A DNA stretch of 64,000 nucleotides from the NCBI RefSeq assembly GCF_007991275.1, contig NZ_BJYA01000018.1, positions 41,911 through 105,910 on the forward strand. The letters are read 5' to 3'. The notes beneath the pieces are model-generated. The model ran no database searches. It saw only the letters and a program-made list of their open reading frames with translations, and was not told the DNA's origin. This DNA is from Alkalibacillus haloalkaliphilus (GTDB taxonomy: Bacteria > Bacillota > Bacilli > Bacillales > Alkalibacillaceae). Made by a program: the position numbers and the translations under genes. Position 1 is the stretch's first letter, and every line of letters begins with the position of its first letter. Shown in pieces: positions 17,654 through 27,462 of this stretch.

Positions 17654-19603
17654 TTATAGTTTAACTTCAACAAACGGAACGATTACTTCACTCAAACTAA
17701 TAGACCCATGACTAACTGCATGCTGTCCTTTAGGTATAAAAGCTTTATTATCATTTGCTAATAGTACATGCATATTTTCGGGTATAGCGATTTTAGGCCA
17801 ATTGGTTAGTGAATATTCTTTCATCCTTTCATCTCTTGTTACTTGGTCATTATAGATTCTTACTCTCTCACCTTTAGAATGAACTAATACACCATCAGAT
17901 AATCTACCAATACCAACACATTCAGTATTTCCATGGTCTGAAGTAAGGAAAACCGAATACCCAGCTTTGCTTAATCTTGTAATTAATTCTAGCAAATAAT
18001 TGTCTTTAAGCCAGATATCTATTTCTGCATTCATGCCTTTGTGTCCCTGAATAGCTCCGTGTGTTAATTCATCAATCGTATCAACTACTAATCCAGCTAC
18101 GTTTATATTCTTTTTATTAAGCGCTTCAATTTGTGTATCTTTAAACGAACCTTGTCCTAGAGATCTTTGATAGGATACTTTCTGCCTAGAAATACCACTA
18201 TTTTCCCAGAATGTTTTCCAGAGTTTTTCTTCCTTATTTGTAGTATGAATACTATCTGAGAACATCATAGGCAATTTACCTGAAAAAATAGCTTGTCTAG
18301 ATATAGATGTTAACGTAGGTACCCATGCAAAAGTTCCACTTTCTTGAACCTTGATATTATTGTTAGATAGATATTGTTTGATTTGACTCCATTGCATAAA
18401 GTTCATCCCATCAAGTACAACTAAAGCTACTTTGTCCCTCTTTAAACTTTCTAAATAATGAGGAATTTTATCAACCATCACAGGTGTTGGATAGTAAGGG
18501 ATATTATACAATGTCCCATAATTCTCAAACATCCATATCTCAAACTGTTCATTTACCCGGTTTGATAAATCATTGTACTTCGACCTTATTTCTTCATCAC
18601 TAGATTGCATCTGATAAAACAGATAACCGCATTCACCATATAAGGAAGCAATTTCTATCCAGCTTTTATAAGATAAACCATGTTCTAATTTCTCTGAAAT
18701 GATATCATTCAATTTATATAATCTTTCTTTTAAATCATCATTTGTATCAGTAACAATGCCAGGATGAGTCCAAGATGGCAATTTTTCTTTATGATATCCT
18801 TTTATAGGTTGCAATTTATTCTCATAAAAAAGATCATTCATCAGTCTTCTAACATCCGGGTGAGAAAATGAATGTTCAGTATGATAATAGGATTGAGAAT
18901 TGACTGGGTCATTTACCTGTTCACTTTCATTTACTAACTGAGATACATATTCATCCCATTCATTTTGAAGATATGAATAAAAGTAACTTCTTGATCTTAC
19001 CATTTCCTCTACAGGGAACGGTTTAAGCATAACATTTTGTTTTAAAGTCTCTATTATATATGTTTCTAACTCTTCTGGTAGATGAACCTTTTGATAATGG
19101 TGTGAAAGTAAAAATTTCATTAGGTCTGATGTTGTCTCTATTAGTTCTGGGTAAATTCTATAAACCTTATTTAATAAAAATCTAATTGTTTCAATTTTAG
19201 ACGAAGAGCCTTGATACTGCTTATAAACAGTATACAAGACATCTAAGTCTGTAGTACTTAATTGTTTTATAGTTGGATAAGACATTTGAGGAAAAATGTT
19301 TGATAAAGATAATTTATGTTGGATTCCCATATTCAATAAATCATATGGCAGTTCATTATAGTCTGTTGAATCAGTTCTAATGACTAACGTTAATAGTTTA
19401 TTAACAACAGCACTTCGATATTTTGATTCGAAAATATACCTAAAATTTATATTATCCTTAATATCAACCATCTCAATTTTTCTATCTTTCAGTTCTTTTA
19501 GAACTAACTCGTCATACAACAAGCCATCTGGATCAGAAACCAAATATAAAGTAGGAACCTGATTACTAAATACCTCTATAACTTCATCTCTCCAACTAAC
19601 CAT
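17654..19603 (-). CDS. pglZ: BREX type 3 phosphatase-like protein PglZ
   Basis: About 649 residues from ATG 19603 (GGTG lies 7 bases upstream; TTG 19615 is an alternative). The C-terminal half is an alkaline-phosphatase superfamily domain: VALVVLDGMNFMQW supplies the first metal-binding aspartate, TSISRQAIFSGKLP the nucleophile region, FLTSDHGNTECVG the DHG metal site, and AVSHGSISLSEVIVPF the closing histidine. The N-terminal half is helical and typical of PglZ. PglZ is the marker gene of all BREX systems; metal-dependent hydrolase activity is the family expectation. It sits between pglX and brxA with 20- and 18-base gaps. Confidence 0.9.
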   Translation of the reverse strand: MVSWRDEVIEVFSNQVPTLYLVSDPDGLLYDELVLKELKDRKIEMVDIKDNINFRYIFESKYRSAVVNKLLTLVIRTDSTDYNELPYDLLNMGIQHKLSLSNIFPQMSYPTIKQLSTTDLDVLYTVYKQYQGSSSKIETIRFLLNKVYRIYPELIETTSDLMKFLLSHHYQKVHLPEELETYIIETLKQNVMLKPFPVEEMVRSRSYFYSYLQNEWDEYVSQLVNESEQVNDPVNSQSYYHTEHSFSHPDVRRLMNDLFYENKLQPIKGYHKEKLPSWTHPGIVTDTNDDLKERLYKLNDIISEKLEHGLSYKSWIEIASLYGECGYLFYQMQSSDEEIRSKYNDLSNRVNEQFEIWMFENYGTLYNIPYYPTPVMVDKIPHYLESLKRDKVALVVLDGMNFMQWSQIKQYLSNNNIKVQESGTFAWVPTLTSISRQAIFSGKLPMMFSDSIHTTNKEEKLWKTFWENSGISRQKVSYQRSLGQGSFKDTQIEALNKKNINVAGLVVDTIDELTHGAIQGHKGMNAEIDIWLKDNYLLELITRLSKAGYSVFLTSDHGNTECVGIGRLSDGVLVHSKGERVRIYNDQVTRDERMKEYSLTNWPKIAIPENMHVLLANDNKAFIPKGQHAVSHGSISLSEVIVPFVEVKL

Positions 19604-19623
19604 ATATAACACCAAACTTTCTA

Positions 19624-22392
19624 TTATAAGCCTAACCTGATTTGAGCATTATCAAAATACATCAACAGTTTGTCATCTTCTTGTATAACTTTTTCAGGTA
19701 AACGTTCACCCACATCTACAATTTTTTGATAATCCTTGTCGCTCCAAGCTTTCTTAAATCCTGCACGTATAGCCTCTGTGCGGAATTGTTTTAATTTCTT
19801 ACGACTGTTACTAACTTCTTCAACATAAGCTTCAAATTCACGTAATAGAGATTTCTCACGTAATTTTTCAAGGTCTGCTTGTTTATTAGGATTAGGTACA
19901 TACCAACGGTTCATGGCTTTGTTTTTCATTTCAGTATTGTTATTATCCGTACCACGTAGATCCTTATAATTTTGCTTAAGGTAACTCGCTACTTGATCCG
20001 GAACAGCACTGCCTCCATCGTATTGCAAGAAATTCTGTTCTAATAACTGATCTAGTTCAGGAAGCAATTCATGTTTATCAATATGTTGTATTTCTTTCAT
20101 AAAACTAGGGTGTAAATCTTGTCTAGTTTGAGGCTTTTGCATTAATTGTTGACGAATCCATTCAATCGCACTGTTTTCATCTGAAACAAATAAACTAGTT
20201 TGTGTGAATTCTTTTACTAAAATTCTTTTCTTATCATATTCAGCAACTTGATTTTCTAGAAAAGCCATACCATCTCTCATCGGAAAGTGTTGAGAAATCC
20301 CTTCTTGGAATTCAGCAGATGACAAAGGTACTTGAAATCCATTTTGAACATGATAAGCTACCATTCTATCAAAAAGGACTCTTGGCGTACGCTCGATTAT
20401 TATATCTGCGTCTCCTTTTTTACCAATGAATACTGGTAATTTTTCTAAGTGTTGTTTAACAAATGCCCAAGCAGACTTTTGTGTTTTATGGTAACTACTC
20501 ATATTGGAAATCATTTCCTTATTTGGCTTATAAGCAGAAATAATTAAATCTTGTTTAACAGCTGTTGTAGAAGTAACGGCTTTAAAACTACCTTGTTTTT
20601 TATCTAGTGTCGACACATTTGCAATAATAAATCCAGACCTTTGAATCGCTTCTTGTATAGCGTTCCATACACTAGATTGAGAGTTACTAAATTCAACTGT
20701 CATCCATTTACCTGGTTTTAATACTTTATAATAATTTTTAAAACAAGTTTCCATTAATTTTTGATATTCTGGTAACCTTTTTCTTTGTACCTTATTAATT
20801 ATAGCTTCATTTGTATTGTCTGATAAAACTTTTAACCACGCTTCCCATAATAAGTTCAGTTCTGAATACATTAAATTAGAACCAAATGGAGGATCAGTGA
20901 AAACATAATCTATAGATTCTTCTTCTATTTCTAGATTTGTTAAAGACTGAGTGGTTATAGCTGCACTTTGCTCTTGGTTTAGGATTTTTAATATATCATT
21001 TAATTTTCTATTTAACTGTTTAAATGGATTGTTTTCTTGAGGCGTTGAACATACATATAAAGTCCCCGAAGTTGCCCCGCCTTTGCCATTAGCTCTCCAT
21101 CTATATAAATAAGACAAGTTAGTTAAAGATGATGTTAATAAAAATAATGCTGTGTCTCTAAAAGGTAAGTTTTTAATTTTCTTATAAAATTGACCTAAAA
21201 TAATATTATTTCTTCTAGTAAAAAAATGGTGAACATGAGTGAAACCGTGACTTTTTATAGGTTGTGAAGTGTTTATACCATTAGGTAACTTGTAAAAGGG
21301 CAAATTACAATTAACTTCTAAATCATTAATTTTTTTTAATTTATATAAATCTGTTTTATCCGGTGTCTTACTTAAATTAACGCCATTAAAAGTATAATTT
21401 ATTTGAACAGGTGTCATTTTAGCTTTTTCAACAGTTTTCCCTAAGTCAATATCATAAACTGTTTCATATTTTCTTTCTAGTTTTTTCTTATTTAATTCAG
21501 ACGCGCAATTAGTACAAATAAATGTGGAATTCATATTGTTTTTTTCAATATCAATAGCAATATCCCAATAAATAAGTTCTTGTGTACAATTGGGACAAGT
21601 AAAAACATCACTCCATATTATATTGTTCACTTCAGCCTCTTTATCATTATGAAATGTTGTAAACATCCATCCAAATTCATTTTTTAATTCTGTTAAAATT
21701 TGATAAATTTCCTTTTCAAATGTATCTTTGTCCAACTCATTATTAAAATTTTTGGATATAAAAGTAGCGATGGGAGATAAATCGTTTAATATGGAATATC
21801 TCCTACCTTTTTTAGATACTAACTTATTCATATCATCATAAATCTCATCGCCAATTACATTATATCCTAACGCCTTTAATTCTTCTTCATCATCACATAG
21901 AGTGCTAGCTATCCCTGTCATACCAGTTCCCGCAAAACCATCAAATATTATATCTCCAGGCTGTGTATAATGTAATAAGTATCTTATAATCGCCCTATGA
22001 GGTACCTTCGTATGGTAACTATGTGCCATATATATAGGATGACTTTTCCCTTCACTTATATCAGCCGTAAATGGCGGTTTTTTTTTCATTTGGAGAGTAC
22101 TGTCTAATTCGCTCTTTTCAGTAACCCATTTTTTTATAAAATCGTTAATCCAAGGGTTAGGACACGCAGTATAATAAGGTGGATCGGATAAGGCAAGGAT
22201 ATCTTCATCCTCACCTACCGGGAAACCTTCAATATTCTTTAACTCAGGTAGTTTTTTTCTTAATTCTTCAGTAAAATACTCCCTTCTTTCTTGATCATTT
22301 TTAAAAGTCATTCCTAGTACGGTTACATGGTTATTTTTTTGCTCATCCTTATGTTTGTTAAACATTGATAATTGTTCATTATCATTAGACAT
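19624..22392 (-). CDS. pglXI: BREX type 3 adenine-specific DNA methyltransferase PglXI
   Basis: About 922 residues from ATG 22392. An ATG 15 bases earlier overlaps the ribosome site GGAGGT, so the later start is chosen. The SAM-binding motif is IIFDGFAGTGMTG (about 149-160), and DPPYYTAC (about 70) and TDPPFGSN are DPPY/F catalytic motifs. A zinc ribbon is inserted, with two CxNC pairs (TCPNCTQ and ICTNCAS). The order fits the DUF1156-like beta-class methylases of BREX-3. The enzyme should mark host DNA at a non-palindromic adenine site and so distinguish self from phage. It follows brxC by 18 bases. Confidence 0.88.
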   Translation of the reverse strand: MSNDNEQLSMFNKHKDEQKNNHVTVLGMTFKNDQERREYFTEELRKKLPELKNIEGFPVGEDEDILALSDPPYYTACPNPWINDFIKKWVTEKSELDSTLQMKKKPPFTADISEGKSHPIYMAHSYHTKVPHRAIIRYLLHYTQPGDIIFDGFAGTGMTGIASTLCDDEEELKALGYNVIGDEIYDDMNKLVSKKGRRYSILNDLSPIATFISKNFNNELDKDTFEKEIYQILTELKNEFGWMFTTFHNDKEAEVNNIIWSDVFTCPNCTQELIYWDIAIDIEKNNMNSTFICTNCASELNKKKLERKYETVYDIDLGKTVEKAKMTPVQINYTFNGVNLSKTPDKTDLYKLKKINDLEVNCNLPFYKLPNGINTSQPIKSHGFTHVHHFFTRRNNIILGQFYKKIKNLPFRDTALFLLTSSLTNLSYLYRWRANGKGGATSGTLYVCSTPQENNPFKQLNRKLNDILKILNQEQSAAITTQSLTNLEIEEESIDYVFTDPPFGSNLMYSELNLLWEAWLKVLSDNTNEAIINKVQRKRLPEYQKLMETCFKNYYKVLKPGKWMTVEFSNSQSSVWNAIQEAIQRSGFIIANVSTLDKKQGSFKAVTSTTAVKQDLIISAYKPNKEMISNMSSYHKTQKSAWAFVKQHLEKLPVFIGKKGDADIIIERTPRVLFDRMVAYHVQNGFQVPLSSAEFQEGISQHFPMRDGMAFLENQVAEYDKKRILVKEFTQTSLFVSDENSAIEWIRQQLMQKPQTRQDLHPSFMKEIQHIDKHELLPELDQLLEQNFLQYDGGSAVPDQVASYLKQNYKDLRGTDNNNTEMKNKAMNRWYVPNPNKQADLEKLREKSLLREFEAYVEEVSNSRKKLKQFRTEAIRAGFKKAWSDKDYQKIVDVGERLPEKVIQEDDKLLMYFDNAQIRLGL

Positions 22393-22410
22393 AATTAGTA
22401 CCTCCATTAT

Positions 22411-25400
22411 TTATTGTTTCAACATAACTCTTACTCGTTCGGATGGGGAATTTCCAACTTGTTCTCTTAACATTGCTTCAAAACGGTTCCTGACTTCAAC
22501 AACTGTTAATGGTGAACCATTAGCAAATGCTTCCTTGAGTTCATCTATTGATACTTCAACTTTCTCAATACCTTGGAATAACTCTTTGATAGTCTGAATT
22601 AGTTTAACATCAATTGGTAATGATAAGTTAGCTTGATTAAGAAATGCATTCACAACCTGCTTTTCATCGTTATTTAATAGTTCAATACTTCTACTGACTT
22701 CACTGTCTTTTAAATTCGTAAGTAACGATTCTGTCCAATTTTCTAAAATGTCATCTAACTCTTCATCGAATGTCTCTAAACCATCTACTTTTTGCGTATT
22801 TTCATCCTTAGGTCTAAAACGACAATGTGGACAAACTGTGTTCTGCTGTAAATCTTCTCTTGTTAAACTCCAACATGGCTTTAATGAATTTAATCTTTCT
22901 TGCCAATCCTGTAATACTTGAGATGGTAATATATCAATATTCGATAAATCTTTTAACGCTTGATGCCTCTTGTCATTTAGCAATTTACTTTTTTCATTAT
23001 CTTCAGTAGCGTTAATACGGAATTGATTATGCAATTCCATATACAATTCAATATACTTTTGCTTTAATTCTTGAATGGTCTGGTACTCTTTTTGTGTCTT
23101 TCCACTTTCCTTTAGAGCATGGATTAGATCTTCAATTGTATTTTCTAATTTTTCATGCCAATCATAACCTTGCGGTAACTGATGTTGAGCAGTTTGAAGA
23201 TAAGTTATTTCCTGTCCATATTCAGTAGTTTTCTCTCTTAGAGCTTTAAGTTCATTTAGAAGTTTTAATGATTTTTCATATCCTTCAATATCTTCAACAG
23301 AATATTTTAGGTTCTGTAGTTTTGCTTTTGTATTATAAGCTTGAAGTTTTTCTAAGAAATCTTTTAATGTTTCTAATTGCTCTCTATAATTTTGAATCTC
23401 AGTATCAGATAAGACATTTCCTTCCCATATAGGGAAGCCGCCTTTTAGATCATTCAGCATTTTTGCAACATCTTCTACTAATTTTCGTGACTCACTTACC
23501 ATCTGTGCAATTCCCATTTGAAGTGCTTGTTCACGAGTTAAAGCTTCGTCAATGTCTAATAGGTTAAAGATTGCTCGAATAGCTGGCATTGGTAAGCCAC
23601 TAGGTTTTTTAATGTGACTGAAATTAGTAAAACCTTTTAGTGGAACTTTAACTAACTCATCAAAATTCATAGCATCATAACTTTTACCATCAATTGTAAT
23701 GACGATATCTCCGTTCTTAACTAAAGCAGCTAGAATAACTGAAAACAACTCAGGTTCCATGTTGAATTCGATTGTTTGCTTTATATCCTCTGTACCTTGG
23801 CTCGTATACACATCTTCTATGAACTCAGAATGGTTTATAACTTGACCTTGTGCTTTATGGTCTAGTTTATCTATTACCCATTTCGCATAACCGGATTGTC
23901 GAGGGTTAATCTTATCTTTTTCATCCAATAACACGAGCCCATTTAAAATAGCATAACCTTGTCTTGTATTAGCACCATTCAAATTTTTTAGAGCATCTTG
24001 TACATAAGTGGATAAACTTTCCTTAGTCATTGGGCTTTGCAATTTACCAAACGAAGGGTAATCAGGATACTTTGAATCAAAATGCTGACTTAGACATTCC
24101 GAAGCAACTGAATCAATCACTTCGCGTACACTTGCCCCAACTGGAATAAACATACCATATTCTGCTACTCGATCAGTTTTACCTTTATAAGTTATCTCAA
24201 AAGCTGTGGTCAAATTCTCCCTTAGCCAAGTACCAAGTTCCTTTAGATAAGTACCCGCTTTAGATTCATAAAGTTTCTTTGTGCTACTTGCTGCAGTTGT
24301 AGCCATCTCCTTTGCCCCAGAATAAAGTTTTAAAGCACGCATGAACGTTTCATCTTTATCGACAAGTTTAAAGAATACTTCATCTGATTTTTGCTCATCT
24401 TTAAATTTTGGTGGAGCAAAAGGCTGTAATAGGTAAATATAAAAATCCCTCGGTGGTTGTGCTGTTGAGCGCTCATTTGGTGCTCCAAAAAACATATATC
24501 CTTGTCTTGTTACTTTACGAACAGGCCAAGCTAATTCATGTAACCATATTCTATAGTTAGTTACGTATGTTGAATCAGCGACCTGAGTGGCTAATTTTAA
24601 TGCTTCAAAATAATAACGATCTAACTGGTCATCAACCAATCCTTCAGCTTTTTGTTCAATTAAATCATCGACGGCTACATCTTTCTTTATATCTAAGAAG
24701 TATTGCCCATTTGATTCGTTTGCAGAAATATACTGATAACTAACAGTTTTTTGAATTTCTTTCAAAACAGATTCTACAGTTGTCTTTAGGAAATCAGCCG
24801 CATCGTCATCATCTAACAAATCAATGTGTAAGAATAAATTATCTCTTAACTCTTCTGGTGTAAGACCTAACTGAGCATAGATGTCATCAGTTGTTAACCT
24901 AAACACCGCTAGTGCACGGACAATTCTTCTGGCCATCGGTTTATAGATAGGTTTCGTAAAAGCATTTTCTACTTTATCTTGTAAGATTTTCGTCTTAGTC
25001 ATAACTTCTTTTATGTCTGGATCGCTCTTCAATGATGAATTCGACTCAATATATGGCCAGTAACTATCAAATGCAATCAAACCAGGTTGATCTTCTGGCA
25101 CTTCTTCATCCATAATTTTTCTAATTTCATGACTTAATGTTTTTAGTATCTCTCGTTTTTCTGCTACAGTTACTTTTTCAAAGGTTGATAAGTATGAAGG
25201 GTGTATAGGAAATAAATTAACATACTGATCGAGCTCTTCACCTAAGCGATCATATAGGTTGGTAAATTTTTGTAGGTGCTCACGAATTAAGGCCTTTTGC
25301 TTATCATCCTTTCTCAGTAGACGTTGTGATACAACAAAAGAAATATCTTCTCGTACAATACTAATTTGTTCAAACCTTTCTCTTACACGACGAAGTTGTT

Positions 25401-26094
25401 CAGCCACAAATTGGAATTTTGGGTTATCAAATAGCATTTCCTGTACGCCCGCTATAAAACGGAATTTAGTTTTACTACATATTTCACCTAGTTCTCTTAA
25501 AAACCCTAAGTCAAGATATAATTCTTGCTCTTTTCTTCCCCTTAAGTAATCTAATAGTTCGTCAACAACTAAAAGTAAACCTTGGTCTGGATAAACCTCA
25601 TGAAATGCAGCCATCATCTCTATTAGAGCATCTTTATTGTTTATAATTTCGTCTGCTTCCGGAAAAGTATAATCTACCCCTATTTCTTCTAAACCATCTT
25701 CGATAGCACCACAAATAATATCTCTAAAGGAAGTTTGAACGCTTCCGATCTCTGTTCTGATAACTTTAAACTTACCTTCAATTTCTTTTGACTTTTGAGC
25801 TACTTTTTCATTTTGAATTCTTTCACTAGCACCATCTAATTCAGCAATAGTTGAGATCACACTCATTAAGTGAGACTTACCTGTCCCGTAATTACCCACT
25901 ATTAACATACCCTTATTATCTGCAGGACGGTTAAATTGTAACTGTTCCACTACTAATTCTTCTAAAGTTTCAGCCATACGCTCTGAAATGACATATGTAT
26001 CTAGCAAATTAAAAGCACTTTCTTTTTCATCGGCATCTGTTAACTGTACAACAGATTCTATCGGTTCAAAATGTAGTAAATCATTGTATTTCAT
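22411..26094 (-). CDS. brxC: BREX type 3 large ATPase BrxC/PglY
   Basis: The protein has 1227 residues. The AAA-like ATPase domain is at the N-terminus: Walker A GNYGTGKS at 67-74 and Walker B GLLLVVDELLDYL near 175. The arginine-rich stretch AEQLRRVRERFEQIS follows. Middle and C-terminal regions are long helical segments with a coiled coil (about 940-1090), and a single CPHC pair lies near 1130. Length and ATPase position match BrxC/PglY (DUF6079), the second hallmark gene of BREX. It lies 16 bases after brxF. It is expected to form the ATP-dependent core that links recognition to blocking of phage DNA replication. Confidence 0.9.
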   Translation of the reverse strand: MKYNDLLHFEPIESVVQLTDADEKESAFNLLDTYVISERMAETLEELVVEQLQFNRPADNKGMLIVGNYGTGKSHLMSVISTIAELDGASERIQNEKVAQKSKEIEGKFKVIRTEIGSVQTSFRDIICGAIEDGLEEIGVDYTFPEADEIINNKDALIEMMAAFHEVYPDQGLLLVVDELLDYLRGRKEQELYLDLGFLRELGEICSKTKFRFIAGVQEMLFDNPKFQFVAEQLRRVRERFEQISIVREDISFVVSQRLLRKDDKQKALIREHLQKFTNLYDRLGEELDQYVNLFPIHPSYLSTFEKVTVAEKREILKTLSHEIRKIMDEEVPEDQPGLIAFDSYWPYIESNSSLKSDPDIKEVMTKTKILQDKVENAFTKPIYKPMARRIVRALAVFRLTTDDIYAQLGLTPEELRDNLFLHIDLLDDDDAADFLKTTVESVLKEIQKTVSYQYISANESNGQYFLDIKKDVAVDDLIEQKAEGLVDDQLDRYYFEALKLATQVADSTYVTNYRIWLHELAWPVRKVTRQGYMFFGAPNERSTAQPPRDFYIYLLQPFAPPKFKDEQKSDEVFFKLVDKDETFMRALKLYSGAKEMATTAASSTKKLYESKAGTYLKELGTWLRENLTTAFEITYKGKTDRVAEYGMFIPVGASVREVIDSVASECLSQHFDSKYPDYPSFGKLQSPMTKESLSTYVQDALKNLNGANTRQGYAILNGLVLLDEKDKINPRQSGYAKWVIDKLDHKAQGQVINHSEFIEDVYTSQGTEDIKQTIEFNMEPELFSVILAALVKNGDIVITIDGKSYDAMNFDELVKVPLKGFTNFSHIKKPSGLPMPAIRAIFNLLDIDEALTREQALQMGIAQMVSESRKLVEDVAKMLNDLKGGFPIWEGNVLSDTEIQNYREQLETLKDFLEKLQAYNTKAKLQNLKYSVEDIEGYEKSLKLLNELKALREKTTEYGQEITYLQTAQHQLPQGYDWHEKLENTIEDLIHALKESGKTQKEYQTIQELKQKYIELYMELHNQFRINATEDNEKSKLLNDKRHQALKDLSNIDILPSQVLQDWQERLNSLKPCWSLTREDLQQNTVCPHCRFRPKDENTQKVDGLETFDEELDDILENWTESLLTNLKDSEVSRSIELLNNDEKQVVNAFLNQANLSLPIDVKLIQTIKELFQGIEKVEVSIDELKEAFANGSPLTVVEVRNRFEAMLREQVGNSPSERVRVMLKQ

Positions 26095-26110
26095 GAATAA
26101 TTTCCTCCTC

Positions 26111-26578
26111 TTAATTATCGTTTATAATAATTCCTTCTGGATTGTCATACGTAAAATATTCATTGTGACCAGGTTCACCATATATGAGTTTGTGATGTTG
26201 ACTACTACCTTTCCAACCTACAATCAATGTAACATTCCTACTGACATCTTCTAATAAGATACCGGGATTTTGTTGTAAGTTTTGGTCAAATAATATTTCA
26301 ATATGATCTAAAACCAATGTTCTTGCTTCGTGATCCTTAACAATTTGTTTCACAAGTTGATTCACTTTTCTAGGCCTTTTAATTAGTGGAACATCCATTA
26401 ATTCTTTGCTTAGTTCAAGGTTTAGATTTATGTAAGGTACATTTAATTTTTGTGAAACAACCCGTAAATCTTTCTTCAACGAAGGTTGAACAATATAGAT
26501 TAATTGATGTCTTTTGAGCTTAATACTTTCAGTCTCTTTTTCAACCATTTCAATTAACTCTTCTCTCACAGCATTCAC
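26111..26578 (-). CDS. brxF: BREX type 3 P-loop protein BrxF
   Basis: The protein has 155 residues. BrxF is the small P-loop-related protein found only in type 3 BREX, first in the operon next to brxC, as here. The sequence shows LIYIVQPSLKKDLR at the P-loop-like position, ARTLVLDHIEILFDQ as a Walker-B-like strand and NVTLIVGWKG as a following strand. A canonical GKS/GKT is not present in the loop, so ATP hydrolysis is doubtful. Start choice lies between ATG 26578 and GTG 26569, both near GAGGGAG. The protein marks this locus as type 3. Confidence 0.8.
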   Translation of the reverse strand: MNAVREELIEMVEKETESIKLKRHQLIYIVQPSLKKDLRVVSQKLNVPYINLNLELSKELMDVPLIKRPRKVNQLVKQIVKDHEARTLVLDHIEILFDQNLQQNPGILLEDVSRNVTLIVGWKGSSQHHKLIYGEPGHNEYFTYDNPEGIIINDN

Positions 26579-26592
26579 TCCCTCAATACATC

Positions 26593-26844
26593 TTAAATAG
26601 AGTAATGCTCACTTGATTGCAGTACATTGGTAACAACCTCTAATCTTCTCTTACCACACTGTTGACGAATAACCGTTGTGTACCTGCCATCTTTTATGAG
26701 CTTCTTTTCATTATTGACATGTAATTTCTTAATCATAACGACCATTTCATGTTCGCTAATAGAATCTTCCCAATATTTATCGATTACTTGATTAATAGAA
26801 TCTGCTAAATCTCGTTGTGTTCTCTGAAACAGTTTAACTTCCAC
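26593..26844 (-). CDS. small TIGR04540-like protein heading the BREX operon
   Basis: The protein has 83 residues from GTG 26844, behind GTAGGTGA. It is a basic helical protein (QRTQRDLADSINQVIDKYW, then KDGRYTTVIRQQCGKRRLEV). I recall similar short proteins, TIGR04540 type, at the head of BREX-3 operons. It ends 14 bases before brxF, so it is part of the operon and probably its first gene. A DNA-binding or regulatory role is conceivable given the basic C-terminal half, but nothing in the sequence proves it. Confidence 0.6.
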   Translation of the reverse strand: MEVKLFQRTQRDLADSINQVIDKYWEDSISEHEMVVMIKKLHVNNEKKLIKDGRYTTVIRQQCGKRRLEVVTNVLQSSEHYSI

Positions 26845-27101
26845 GTTGAAGTCACCTACTCTTACTTTTTTTATACTTAATTTTTATTTTATAGATAGTA
26901 CTGAAGTAAAACAATAGAAAAGGAAAAAATAGTATATAAATTCTATAGGCCTTCTGTCGGATACCTCTCACTATGAGGTGATACCAGAATACCAATAGGT
27001 AAACTGATTTTTTAACAAAGAGTTTTACCAAAGGTCTATCCTAAAAGTATCTGTAATTTGTTTTATCGCACCCTTACTAATGTGCTGAGTCGTAAGATTG
27101 A

Positions 27102-27272
27102 TCCTTTACCACAGGGGATGTCATTCGAGTTCATACATGCCTTAAATATTTTGGAGGGATACTTAAAGAAATTGGTTATGATGAAGATGCATTAACCGTT
27201 GTCAGTGTAAACGGTGAAGATATTATTTTGACTGAGGAAACCAAACCTATTATAAAGCGAGCTCCAACTTGA
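27102..27272 (+). pseudogene. gene remnant, C-terminal fragment
   Basis: Fifty-six codons of protein-like sequence open directly after a TGA and end at TGA 27270-27272: FTTGDVIRVHTCLKYFGG, then LKEIGYDEDALTVVSVNGED and a lysine-rich end. No start codon or ribosome site is placed to use it. It looks like the 3' part of a small gene whose beginning was lost next to the BREX operon. The family is not recognised. Confidence 0.4.
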
Positions 27273-27301
27273 TGTTTCTCGTAGGATTGACGCAGAGAAT
27301 G

Positions 27302-27335
27302 AAGGGAGAGTGAAGTAAGTGTACCTCACTCCCTT
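27302..27335 (+). terminator. hairpin after the gene remnant
   Basis: AAGGGAG-AG-TGA pairs with TCACTCCCTT, with a two-base bulge, 30 bases after the remnant's stop. The tail ATTCTCT is U-poor, so terminator strength is doubtful. Confidence 0.4.
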
Positions 27336-27462
27336 ATTCTCTAATACTCGACAAATTTACTCTTACTTAAGTGTAGTTTTAACAGCATGGTTTACCATTA
27401 ACGATGATATGGTTCGCCTTCACACAAATAACACCATCAAATTATACCTTTACATTTATTTT

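Noticed and set aside
11582..26844. DISARM instead of BREX
   Set aside because: A helicase and methylase occur in both, but PglZ, the large BrxC/PglY ATPase and BrxF are present and the DISARM DUF1998 and phospholipase-D genes are absent.
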